DNA from: Aquatica leii
Taxonomy: Eukaryota; Arthropoda; Insecta; Coleoptera; Lampyridae
Length of the DNA: 64,000 nucleotides
Direction of reading: 5' to 3'
NCBI GenBank assembly: GCA_035610365.1
Contig: CM069435.1
Span: forward strand, 16,481,123 to 16,545,122
The notes under the pieces are model-generated. The model worked only from the letters and a program-made list of their open reading frames with translations, was not told the origin of the DNA and did no database searches. The translations under genes and the position numbers were made by a program. Positions 46,389 to 56,166 of the stretch are shown here, piece by piece (within the stretch, counting starts at the first letter, position 1; the number at the start of each line of letters is the position of its first letter).

Positions 46389-47000
46389 GTTGGCAACTTC
46401 GGTTACAACATTGACACGGTCCAAACCCGGAAGACGTTCTTATCTTAGTATAGACTCCGGCCGCGGAAGCCTTCGCTATTACATGCTAAGATTTGTTTCG
46501 ACGCTTTAAAAATAATTTTAATGATGAAATTAAAGAACGCTCTGGCGCACTAAATGAATGATTAAGAATTTATCACACAACAGTTGTCAATCATTTAAAA
46601 ACACTAAGTATGATTTAAAATTAAAGAAATTGGGTATCGTATCAACTGAAACCGAGAAACGTTGAACAGAATTCTTTACGCATGATCTGTTGCTTCCACG
46701 GTAGAAATAGAACGATTTTTTGTATCGCATCATCGCACATAAGGAAAAACTCGACAAAATCATTTTGCGGCATGACAACGCTAAGCCACATATTGCAAAA
46801 CTGGTCAGAAATTGCATGGAAACGTTCAAATAAGAAGTTTTACTTTACCCGCCGCATTTAGCGGACACCACTCCGTTTTCATAAAAAAATACCGAGATTT
46901 TATTTGAGTATTGAATAACGAATGAAATGTAATTGACACTGGATATCGAAATGGACATCGTTTTAAGTTACAGCAAGAACTTGAAGTGTTATTTAGTCAT

Positions 47001-48723
47001 GCGTTTTTTCTTCTCAGAATCAAATTTTGGTCATTATTTTTTTATCACACGTAGGCAAACTAAAATTTTCGATATATTTGACTCAAAATTTTGGTTTCAT
47101 TGAATGTTTTATTAGAGCTTTTATTTTGATATTTTTTCTTTATATTGATGCTATAATTTTATCTTCTATATTAGCAACCTGTTAATCAGATACAAGTCTC
47201 AATGTGATTCTATTAAGCGGCGTGTACTGACTGGTAAATTTTGTTTTCGGTTATCTATCATATTTTATATGTTTTATAATATACTTACGTTTTTTGTTTC
47301 AGGTAAGTGACACGGAATGCATTTGTAAGTAGCATTTGTTCATTTAATAATTGAAAATACACTAAAACACCAATATATATGTATATAATTTTATAAAAAA
47401 GGCAGATTGAGAACGTCTTATGTGGAACATTATAGAACATTTTTTTTTATATTCCTTTGATACAGACTAAGAAATTTTTTAGTGTTCGTTTAACTCATTT
47501 AAAACGAATTGTATGTAAATTATTAATAACAAATAATAACAAATTTTAATTTTATACTGCAAAAACTTTTTTGTAATAACATATTGCAAAATTGGTGGTT
47601 AACGCCATCTACGCGGATAAAAGAGCCACTAATAGTTAATTTTCCGCTATTATTCAAACAATAGTTTGAAATTGTGTGGTTTAAATTCAAAGTACTAACT
47701 TCATAGTTTTCTATATAGTAATAACATATTTTATTTTAAATTATTTCCCTTTTTTCTTTTTTAATTTTCGCGTAGATTTGCTAGATACTTTTCGTATTTT
47801 AATATCTCACTTGTTTGAACTTTATGCTTTTAATTATGTATTTATTTTAAACAATTTGAAGAATATAAACGATTATATAACTAAAATAAACACTTTTTTT
47901 AACAAAATCTAGTAACCAAAGAACTTAAGAAGTACAAATGAGTAGTTCGTACTAAAGAATAATTTTAAAAGTAATGATCTTTATCTAATTGCTTAATGTT
48001 GTAAATATCTCGGTAATTATCTTTATCAAATATTATAATTAGTTAAAGTTTATACACGTAAAATAATTATAGCGACAAATAGCACATGCTAACTAATAAC
48101 TCATTCTATAAAAAAAAATTGTAGTTCTAAACACTGAAATATTACAGTTTCCATTTTCATAAAATATTAAAAGTTATGTGCACATGTGGAACGCGAGCAC
48201 CGAAAGGGTTAATAGAGAAACCTATGTAAATTTATTACTTACAATATAGAACATTAAAATTTTGTACGAATAAATTTATAATAATTTTATTAATTATTAA
48301 GCAAATGCAATCAAAACATAGTTATTGTATATTTTAAATGCATAATTTATTTAGTAAATTAATTATAGTTGTCTTAGGTGCACCAAAGCCAACTCGGTTG
48401 TTTTAAATTTGAAAGTTGAGCGTAAGTTTGTTCGTGTACGTTATATACGAACCGACGCAGTGTATAAATTTGGATAATAAACAAATAAACAAAATTAATG
48501 TGGTGAGTTACCAATTCTTTTTACTCTATTGGGTGTTTACATTTTCTTTCCATTATACAACGTGATTTACAAATGTTTTCAATCATTTTCAATTTTTCGT
48601 ATTAGTTGTGTTTTTAGAAGTATCTAAATCCTTCTATTACTACTTTGTTATCCTCATTAGTGATCCTTTTTTATACTTCTCATTGTTTTAAGTCTCTATT
48701 TTTTACTTTTGTCTTCTCTTATT
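47001..48723. other. AT-rich; contains the second recursive-splice-like site
   Basis: No gene seen apart from the 22-nt splice-like segment at 47303. Confidence 0.45.
47303..47324 (+). promoter_or_regulatory. Recursive-splice-site-like 22-nt micro-exon, copy 2
   Basis: GTTTTTTGTTTCAG (to 47302) runs directly into GTAAGTGACACGG, and a second donor GTAAGTA starts at 47325, giving 22 nt exactly as at 2177. It lies about 13.4 kb downstream of the donor of the exon at 33825-33909 on the same strand. Splicing to it and re-splicing from the regenerated donor would remove the long intron in steps. Including the 22 nt after that exon would create an immediate TGA. Confidence 0.45.
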
Positions 48724-49308
48724 CAGGGGTGCACTGGTAAATTTTACACTACCGGAACCCCCCAGTACAAAGGGGGCCCGGAGAAATTTTAGAAATTAAA
48801 GTAGCTGAAAACGTTATTTTGGAGGTTAAATTACTGATTGTAATTTGTTGTGTTTTTATACGATTTTATGTTAAGCTTTGGGAGGTTTTTATTGTTTTTG
48901 ATAATACTAAGTCACCATAGGGTTTGCTATGGAGACAAAATATTCACATAACTTGTTTTAATAATTTATAAAACTGTATTTATTATGGACAAAAACAAAA
49001 GTAATGCTAATAGTAATAAAAGTAAACATTACATAAATTTAATGAAAACGATGTGTACCACTTCAAACTCTACAAAGTAGTGCAAAACTGTACCAAAATA
49101 TATAAAAATTATGAAAAACAACGTTATTTATTTGAGAATATTGTAAATTTACTAATTCTTTATAACATTTCATATGACTTAAGTACTTACAATTTCTTCT
49201 AATACAAGTCTGAGTTGCAAAACGTAGAAAGTACGGTAACACAACCACAATATCATTTCACTTAACCAAGGTTCAAGGTACCTTGAAAACGGGTTGATCT
49301 CCTCAGCA

Positions 49309-50880
49309 TTAGTTCGTTCGGGTGTCGTCTGCACATTTATGCTTCCGGAGCCACGTTCTTACATATGGTTCTGGGTTCCAGTCTCTCAAATTTGGGCCGT
49401 GCATCTTGACAAACATTAAACTTGACACATGTGGGACAGTCAATCTTGTTCGGGTTGGTGTAATGATGAGGTTCATGAGACTAAGTCTTCTTTCACATTC
49501 AGCAGTACTGCAGGGGATCACTTTTATGCAGTTCATCAAAGGGATCAACGTTTTAGGAACCTTAGTGTTGTTTTCAAGATAATCCCTAAAGCTAGTTTTA
49601 ATTTGTCCTACATTTAATTTGAATCTTTTACACATACTTTCTATTTCCGTTTCGGCGAAACCCACAGTCACATCAGCAGGCCACATGCCAGGGTCGAGCA
49701 CTTTCAATTCATTTAGGAGTGATTCATAGGCAGTTTTATGTAACATTGAGCTTTGCAGAGAAGATTCATGGCTGGAAACTGTTGTGAACATTCTTGCCTG
49801 GAAGTTGTTTATCACGCTTGTTACCAACTGCTGGTGATTGATTGTAGGGATTTTTTGATTTTCTGCCAATGAAACCTCACCAATTTTTTTTTCCTTGACA
49901 GCAATTTTGGCTTCTAAAGCTTTTGTTTCAGGCTTTTCCTTCATAGCTTCGAAAAACCGGATACTCCTCTTTATCAGTTTATCCGCGTAAACAACTGTTG
50001 TATTTTGGTTTTGCAGGGATTCTGATAACATGGACAACTCTGCTAGAATGTCATACATTATAGCCAAATTCATTAAAAGTTCGACGGAAGACAGCCACTA
50101 TACATCGCTTGTTCTGTCGAAGTTCTGGCTCTATCAATTTTCGCTGATTCAAAGTGCACGTACAAGGCTTCGTACGAGTACCAAGTAGCAGTCACTGCCC
50201 TAAAGGAGCTTGCTACCCATTTAGTACCTATAACTTTGCCAATTTTGTTTACTTCAATGCCTAATCCCCGAGCACAATCAGCTAACTCCCTTTGATTCTT
50301 TGTCGATTTACTGTAAAGCGAAGCGAAACTTGTCCATGAAAATTTGGAAATTGTTAACAGATCCCACTGCATCAACTGCATCACCTAGAGCTAGTTCTAA
50401 CCTGTGATTCAAGCAGTGCCAAACTATGAGATTAGAATATTTTTTGAGTAATATTTCTGACACTCCAGATTTTTGCCGAGCATAACACTTGCTCCATCAC
50501 TGGCAAATGCGACTAAGTTTTCTTTTAAAAATTCTTCATGAAACATGTGTTTATTCAAACAGTTCAATAAAGTATCTGCTACGGTCTTAGATGTTTGGTC
50601 TTGAAGTCCAACTAGATCAAGGAGTAAAAAATATGGAGGGTCCTTCTTACTGAACTTACACTTCAAATACACTATCAAAGTGCCCTTGCCACCAAGACTG
50701 GTTGATTCGTCGATAAACACTGATATTTTACCATTCACTTCCTAAATTTGTTTTATAATCTTTTTTTCATCTGTTCAGAAACATGACTAATAATTTCCAT
50801 TGCTGTTTTTTAGAATGTAACCCTACACCTATTTCTACACCATTTAGCGTTTGCAATTCAAAAGGTGAAAGTGATCAATA
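49309..50880 (-). pseudogene. hAT transposase, main and C-terminal part
   Basis: On the - strand: HFHLLNCKR at the junction, then ISVFIDESTSLGGKGTLIVY and LVAFASDGASVML (50424-50738), holding the catalytic-region Asp residues of the RNase-H-like core. Next is KVIGTKWVASSFRAVTATW (50073-50384), then the long last frame (49309-50073) ending in the hAT dimerisation domain: PLMNCIKVIPCSTAECERRL, TRTRLTVPHVSSLM. This is the type related to KIAA1586/ZMYM-like genes. Stops at about 50400 and 50740 and frame changes between segments make it inactive. The N-terminus is at 55380-55792. Confidence 0.85.
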
Positions 50881-50980
50881 CAAGTGTAATAGCGAAGGAT
50901 TCCACGGCCGGAGTCTATACTAAGATAAGAACGTCTTCCGGGTTTGGATCGTGTCGATGTTGTAACCAAAGTTGCCAACG

Positions 50981-51011
50981 TTTCGCCCACTTTCGTAAGG
51001 GGCTTCATCAG
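50981..51011 (-). ncRNA. Hammerhead ribozyme core (- strand)
   Basis: On the - strand: CTGATGA, AGCCCC, loop, GTGGGC, GAAAC. Intact conserved core in the inverted 5' LTR. Confidence 0.55.
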
Positions 51012-51183
51012 GGGCGTGAGATAAATTGCAAAACTCAAACAAGTAACCGAAATCTAACTAAGAACTTTTCAAAAGTAATCGACTTGTGAACCAAGCCAGA
51101 TTCTAAACTCCATAGAAGTGACTTCAAAACAAATAGTCTCTGTATATAAAGAAGAAGTATCGTCACGGCTGGTTAAACTTGAA

Positions 51184-51202
51184 GCTCGTAACCCAATCAG
51201 AG
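51184..51202. repeat. Loop of the inverted LTR pair
   Basis: The unpaired 19 bp between the two opposed LTR copies, which pair over roughly 300 bp (inner edge: CGTCACGGCTGGTTAA against TTAACCAGCCGTGACG). The right copy has extra sequence and is 348 bp. Confidence 0.7.
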
Positions 51203-51428
51203 TCAAGCTTAACCAGCCGTGACGATACTTCTTCTTTATATACGGAGACTATTTGCTTTTAAGTCACTTCTATGGAGTTTGGAATCTGGCTTAGATTGCC
51301 TAACTCTGTAGTGGTTCATTGTTAGATTTTCGTTTGCTTTTTCAAGTTTATCGTTTTCTTTCTTACCTTTTCTGAGTGTTTAATTAGATTTCGGTTGCTT
51401 GTTTGAGTTCACCGATTTCTCTCACGCC

Positions 51429-51455
51429 CTGATGAAGTACGAAAGTGGGCAAAAC
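51429..51455 (+). ncRNA. Defective hammerhead core
   Basis: CTGATGA is present, but the AGCCCC strand of stem II is deleted and GAAA has become AAAA, so this copy should be inactive. Confidence 0.5.
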
Positions 51456-51859
51456 GTTGACAACTTCGGTTACAACATTGACACGGTCCAAACCCGGAAG
51501 ACGTTCTTATCTTAGTATAGACTCCGGCCGTGGAAGCCTTCGCTATTACATACAATCTCTACGGGGAGAATATTTCTTCCAAAACCTCCGTATTTTTCAA
51601 ACTTCGCCACAAACTCGTCAAACTTTTGTGCACTTTAATATTTCTTAGTCGCTGTCGTGACCACAACATCATTCCTGCATTTCTCAGAATTAAGTTTCAC
51701 ATTTAGACACGTTCTTCGAAAAACATCTTACACCGTGCTACTCTAGCGTTGGTACGCGAACGGATTAAGCAAACTAGGCGAGAGTTAGATACCATTTTGA
51801 AACAACTCTTTTACTTTTACCAACTCTTGAGTTGGCTAACATTCTTTCCCCGAATGATT

Positions 51860-52097
51860 AGAATCTCTTTTACAACATTATTTACCAGCAGTCTGATACC
51901 ATTCTACGACTAACCACTGAAGGTCATTTCAAAAAGTTTCAAATATTGGAATTCAAGGATTGTAAAGTTTTATCTACTACTAACTCTTTAAAGACGGTTG
52001 TTAATTTATCTAGTTTGGTTCTCACTTCAGAACAGGAATCGGTGCTATCTAAGGGTTTTAATTTTGCTGTTGCTCTCAAACGTATTCCTAAAGAAGA
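51860..52097 (+). pseudogene. Penelope-like protein, N-terminal part
   Basis: The + strand reads EFKDCKVLSTTNSLKTVVNL, TSEQESVLSKGFNFAVA and RIPKED, the region preceding RT in Penelope-like proteins (LT--E-SVLSKGLNFA, then IP-EDI). Broken upstream frames extend it toward 51560. The reading stops at the insertion at 52098 and resumes at 53412. Confidence 0.7.
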
Positions 52098-52099
52098 TA

Positions 52100-53411
52100 T
52101 CGGCATAAGTCAGGCAACAAATTTGCATTAAGAGAAAAAAATGCAGCATCAAAATGGGATTCAAAACGGGATTCGAAAAAGGGTTACTGTAAGTGTTCAA
52201 ATTGATGCCCATCTTGATCAATGCATTTATTGCAACGTTTCTCAACGGAGAGGCAGGTCCGACGAAGCACGTCAAGCTGTCCGCGAAGATTTTCAAATTC
52301 TTCTTCAATTGCAGTTCGGAGGTCGGGAATGGTGCGTGGTCCTCTTGCAAAAACGTGGTCCTTGAGATGGCCCTACAGGAAGAAATCACAAGGTGTCAGG
52401 TCACATGACCGTGCGGGCCACTCAACAATTCCTTGTCTGCTTATCCATTCTCCAAAATGAACATTAAGGTACTCCCGCACACATAACGCGTAGTGCGGCG
52501 AAGCTCCATCCTGTATGAAATGACGGATGTTCGCGAGTGTTGGATCGTTGTCCATTTGCACACGTAAATCTTCGAGCATTTTCAGATAACTTTGGCCCGT
52601 CACGTTACCCTCAAAAAAGAACGGACCAACGAGACCGCCCACATGGATACCTGCCCACACACACACCCCAAGCAGGTTTAATTCTTCTTCAATGAAGACG
52701 TGAAAATTCTGGTCGTTCCAGTACACGCAGTTATGCCGATTGACCGTACCGTTCAGCTTGAAAGTTGCTTCATCCGACCACAAAATGGAACGCTGGAACT
52801 GCGGATCATCCCGACTGCATCCGAGGTACCACTCGCAAAATTCCAATCTGCGATCGAAATCATCCTCGTGAAGTTCGTGGAGGAGACGCAAACGGTAGAC
52901 TCGATAGTGCATGTGTTTCAGCATTCGTCGTAAAGAACGATCGGGTATTTGAAGTTCTCCCGATAGCCGCACTGCAGATTGGTTCGGCTGTTCAACAAAC
53001 GCCAGCGCCACTGCTTCCATATTTTCGGTAGTTGTTACAGATACCGGTTGTCTAGAACGCGGCGCGCCGGCAACAAAGCCCGTTTTTAAGAATTTTTGGT
53101 ACATCTTCCACACTGTTGAACGATTTGGTAGCGGCGAGTTCGGAAATTATTGTTGAAATTCGGTAAATCTGCGTTCGTACGAAGATACGACGTAATAAAA
53201 AAAACTCTTTCTTGAAGCGTGAACTTGTATCGGTTATTCATTCCAAAAACGCGTCTACTCGACGAGCACGTGTTATCGTGACACCGACACAACTGTCTGA
53301 AGCACGAACATGCTTCGTTTTAATCTTTTTCGACAGCGTTGCCAGACTTACGAGCGTTGCCGGACTTATGCCGATTTTTCAAGAGCGTTGCTTGACTTGT
53401 GCCGACCCCTG
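52100..53411 (-). mobile_element. Tc1/mariner-superfamily element nested in the Penelope element
   Basis: TCGGCATAAGTCAGGCAAC begins the left end, and the inverse of the right end reads CAGGGGTCGGCACAAGTCAA. TA flanks both sides (52098-52099, 53412-53413). The right end also has repeated GCGTTGCC...ACTT units at 53335-53400. Removing the element rejoins the Penelope coding region in the expected motif order. Confidence 0.85.
52185..53259 (-). pseudogene. Tc1/mariner-like transposase, nearly intact
   Basis: The - strand starts MNNRYKFTLQERVFFITSYL (about 53240) with a frameshift near 53110, then a long frame to 52373. It has a helix-turn-helix region (SAVRLSGELQIPDRSLRRML), first Asp in SILWSDEATF, second in FIQDGASPHY and third in DLTPCDFFL. 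About 40 residues separate the last two Asp by my count, wider than classical mariner DD34D. A TAG at the residue after CDFFL (normally Trp) interrupts the frame. Beyond it GHLKDHVFARGPRTIPDLRT and VLRRTCLSVEKRCNKCIDQDG complete the protein. Relatives of this type are decayed at 57620-58060 and 60780-61300. Confidence 0.85.
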
Positions 53412-54893
53412 TATTTTATGTGTTGTCGTGTCTCTTATAAGACATCTTCCATGCCACATCTCAGATCCCATTCGTATTAACACTGACAAAATCCATGAAT
53501 CATCTAAAATTCCTAAGCCCAACATTTCTAGGTCGGAAGAGTTAGCCCTAAAAAGTCTTTGTAAGAACCCTGATATTATTGTTCTTCCAGCCGACAAAGG
53601 CAATGCTACTGTCGTCTTGAACCATATTGATTATGTTGCGAAAATCCATTACGCTCTTCTAACTCGTAATCCCACTTCGAGGATTGAACGTGAGGTCAGC
53701 CAAATCATCAAATGTTCCAATCTACCTCCTGAAACTAAACGTCGACTTACTCCTTCAGATTCGAAACCTCCTCGTCTATACGGACTTCCCACAATTCACA
53801 AACAAGGTATTCCTTTTCGACCTATCCTTAGTACTATCCAATCTCCCACCTACAAGCTAGCCAAGTTCTTGTCCAACATTCTTTACAAGTTTACAGGTAA
53901 AACCTCTTCTCATATCCTCAACTCTCAGCATTTTATTCCACGTCTACGTCTATATTCTATAAAACTTGAACTTTAAGATCTTTTTGTGAGTTTTGATGTC
54001 ACTCCACTTTTTACTAAAGCTCCTATTAAGGATTCGCTTATTATCATCGAACAGATTCTGTCTCAACATGGCAAGGACTTAAGTTTGGTTCCTCTAATTG
54101 ATAAGTGTTTATCCTTTACTCACTTCCAATTTGATAACAAGTTTTACGAACAGGTTTTTGGTGCTGCTATGGGTTCTCTTCTATCACCTGTTGTAGCTAA
54201 CATTTTTATGGAATCTTTTGAATCGGTTGCTTTGGAATCATTAATATTAAAACCCATAGTTTGGTTTAGGTATGTTGACAACACGTTTATTGTTTGGCCT
54301 CATGGTCATCTCAAATTGTCTAAGTTTCTTATCATCTTAATGATCAACACTTAGATATCAAATATTATCTTACTAGAACCTTAGTGAACAATGGTTATGT
54401 AAAACGAGATATTCATAGAGTTAATAATCGTCGTCTACATCCACGTACTCGATTACCTAAGGACATTTCTACTCCCGAATCCAATCCAAAATTTTCCTTT
54501 TTACTTTACATTCACAAGGTTATAGATCAAATAGGGAAACTTCTTCGTAAGAATGGTATCAAACCTATTTTCAACTCGACAGGCAAAATCTCTCAGATTC
54601 TTCCTTCTCCCAAGGACAAATTTCTTACACTTTCATCTCGAGGTGTATACCAAATTCCTTGTTCATGTGGTTTAGTCTACATTGGTAAAACCGGTCGTTC
54701 CGTCATTACTCGCATTTCAGAACATGATCGTTGTATAAGGAAAAGGCATATTTCTAAGTCTGCGGTTGCTGAACATCATTTTACTACAGGTCACAAGATA
54801 GATTTTGATAACGTTTTGGTGCTTGCCAAATCGCCATTCTTTTTTAACAGGAAATTTGAGAGAGAGCATGGAAATCATCAAACACCCCAATAA
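53412..54893 (+). pseudogene. Penelope-like reverse transcriptase and GIY-YIG endonuclease
   Basis: RT pieces in order: NPDIIVLPADKGNATVVLNH, PPRLYGLPTIHKQGIPFRPI (53760-53825), SFDVTPLFT (53985 on), AAMGSLLSPVVANIFMESFE (54165-54220) and WFRYVDNTF (54262-54288). The catalytic pair normally YVDD is YVDN here. After frame changes near 53975 and 54350 comes RDIHRVNNRR and then the nuclease: GVYQIPCSCGLVYIGKTGRS (54640-54700) with the ISEHDRCIRKRH continuation, the GIY-YIG fold used for target cutting in this class. The stops and the altered catalytic residue mean it is inactive. Confidence 0.88.
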
Positions 54894-55272
54894 CTTCAAT
54901 CGTGATCATGGTTTCGAGCTATCCCTTTTTTGGTTCTCGGTCATTAATCCTTTATCGAAAACACGCCCTCGTTCAACCCAATCAGAGTCGAGCTTAACCA
55001 GCCGTGACGATACTTCTTCTTTATATAAGTAGACTATTTGTTTTTAAGTCACTTCTATAGAGTTTAGAATCTGGCTTGGTTCACAAGTCGATTACCTAAC
55101 TCTGTAGTGGTTCTTTGTTAGATTTTCGTTTGCTTTTTCAAGTTTATCGTTTTCTTTCTTACCTTTTCTGAGTTTAGAATCTGGCTTGGTTCACAAGTTG
55201 ATTACCTAACTTTTGAGAAGTGTTTAATTAGATTTTGGTTGCTTGTTTGAGTTCTTCGATTTCTCTCACGCC

Positions 55273-55325
55273 CTGATGAAGCCCCGTACGAAAGTGGGCG
55301 AAACGTTGGCAACTTCGGTTACAAC
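55273..55325 (+). ncRNA. Hammerhead ribozyme in the 3' LTR of the Penelope element
   Basis: CTGATGA (55273-55279), stem II GCCC/GGGC around a CGTACGAAAGT loop, GAAAC (55300-55304), then GTTGGCAAC as a short stem III and TTC as a possible cleavage triplet, followed by GG that can pair with the CC before CTGATGA. A C-U mismatch next to the catalytic stem III junction is unusual. All universally conserved core bases are present. Such ribozymes are known in Penelope-like LTRs. Confidence 0.6.
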
Positions 55326-55379
55326 ATTGACACGGTTCAAACTCGGAAGACGTTCTTATCTTAGTATGATCAGTACAAG

Positions 55380-55792
55380 GCCTATTGTTTTTGGCAATAT
55401 AGTAAGCTGTTCCGAACACATTTGTGGTTGACATGAACTGAGTTTTGTTCATTTCATCAACAACATTTTCCATCTTTTCTTTTTTAGCCTCAGCGGTGAT
55501 TCTTTCAGCTGTGGTGTGGCTAGTGGAGTTTTTTTCTCAATGAAGTCAACTGAACCGTTTCGTTTGACCCATTAAATGAAATCAAGTAATCTCGCCATTG
55601 TTTGGATATGCTCAAACGCTCTCGCTTAAAAGCACCTAGTTTACTAATTTGTCTACAAGTTTTACAGCCAAGTTTACCGTTGCTATAATCTAGCCAAGGG
55701 AAAGCATTCTTTTTTTGTTCTCAAATGTCTTGAGACCAAATAGAAAGCCAACTGTTATTAGGAGTTTTCTGTTTTTTATTGGTAGCTTCCAT
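55380..55792 (-). pseudogene. hAT transposase, N-terminal part
   Basis: From the ATG at 55792 on the - strand: MEATNKKQKTPNNSWLSIWS, then a zinc-finger-like block AFPWLDYSNGKLGCKTCRQI (two Cys of a TTF/BED-type finger), KQWRDYLISFNGS and, after frame changes, NVFGTAYYIAKNNRP at the Penelope junction. It continues at 50880. Confidence 0.75.
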
Positions 55793-56166
55793 TGTATTAG
55801 GTTAGGTTAGGTACTTGTAGTTGCTAACCTGAACTAATTAATCATTATTCAAAGAACCCACATTTACCATTAAAACCGCACAATGAAAAACTGCATTACG
55901 CTCATTAGCGCGCGAGCAGCAGACTCTAAACAACACTAAACAACAGACTGAGATTGTGGCGAGTGTGGGGAAGGGCCGGGGGGAGGAGGAGTCATGGGGT
56001 GAGTCAGCTGGTAAGCCGGTTAGCAACACGTAAATCTAAAAACAACAATAACAAAACAATGTATTTAAAAAAATGTAAACTGAAAAGACGCTAGTGAATG
56101 AATTTTTATCTCGGTGCAAATTTAAGCCAAATATTTTTTACAAATTTTTTCACCCAGTGCACCTTA

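Larger units (their letters stand above)
46073..46482. mobile_element. Penelope-like inverted LTR pair without coding region
   Basis: Two opposed copies of the Penelope LTR found at 50885-55366 (ends TACTAAGATAAGAACGTCTT, and its inverse near 46434) lie head to head with no RT between. The 12-bp duplication ATGCTAARATTT is at 46061-46072 and 46483-46494 with one mismatch. Both copies carry a hammerhead core. It is a complete small insertion, not a random fragment. Confidence 0.75.
45996..47000 (+). pseudogene. Decayed mariner transposase, interrupted by Penelope LTRs
   Basis: From about 46500 the + strand keeps KERSGALNE, TTVVNHLKTL, YQLKPRNVEQN, then LRHDNAKPHIAKLVRNCMET (46770-46830, the second catalytic Asp) and LLYPPHLADTTP (46840-46880, altered third Asp region). 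This is the mariner order. A possible N-terminal part lies before 46060. A 410-bp Penelope LTR pair (46073-46482) is inserted with a 12-bp duplication. Many stops. Confidence 0.65.
50885..55366 (+). mobile_element. Penelope-like retroelement (RT plus GIY-YIG), nested in hAT
   Basis: It is inserted in the hAT gene with a 13-bp duplication TGATCARTACAAG (50872-50884 and 55367-55379, one mismatch). The left end is a head-to-head pair of LTRs (50885-51183 and 51203-51550), and the right end is one more LTR copy (about 54970-55366), the terminal layout known for Penelope-like elements. The coding part runs about 51860-54893 and is itself interrupted by the element at 52100-53411. Confidence 0.88.
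48724..56166 (-). mobile_element. hAT-type DNA transposon containing nested insertions
   Basis: The ends are inverted: CAGGGGTGCACTGGTAAATT at 48724 and, inverted, TAAGGTGCACTGGGTG at the right (to 56166). Possible 8-bp duplications CTCTTATT (48716-48723) and CTATTTTT (56167-56174) match at 6 of 8. The transposase gene reads right to left and is cut by the Penelope-like element at 50885-55366. Confidence 0.75.

Noticed and set aside
50844..51648. Short frames such as KIRTSSGFGSCRCCN and LTRSKPGRRSYLSIDSGRG repeated several times.
   Set aside because: They are translations of the Penelope LTR on either strand. The sequence is explained by LTR and ribozyme structure, not by protein coding.
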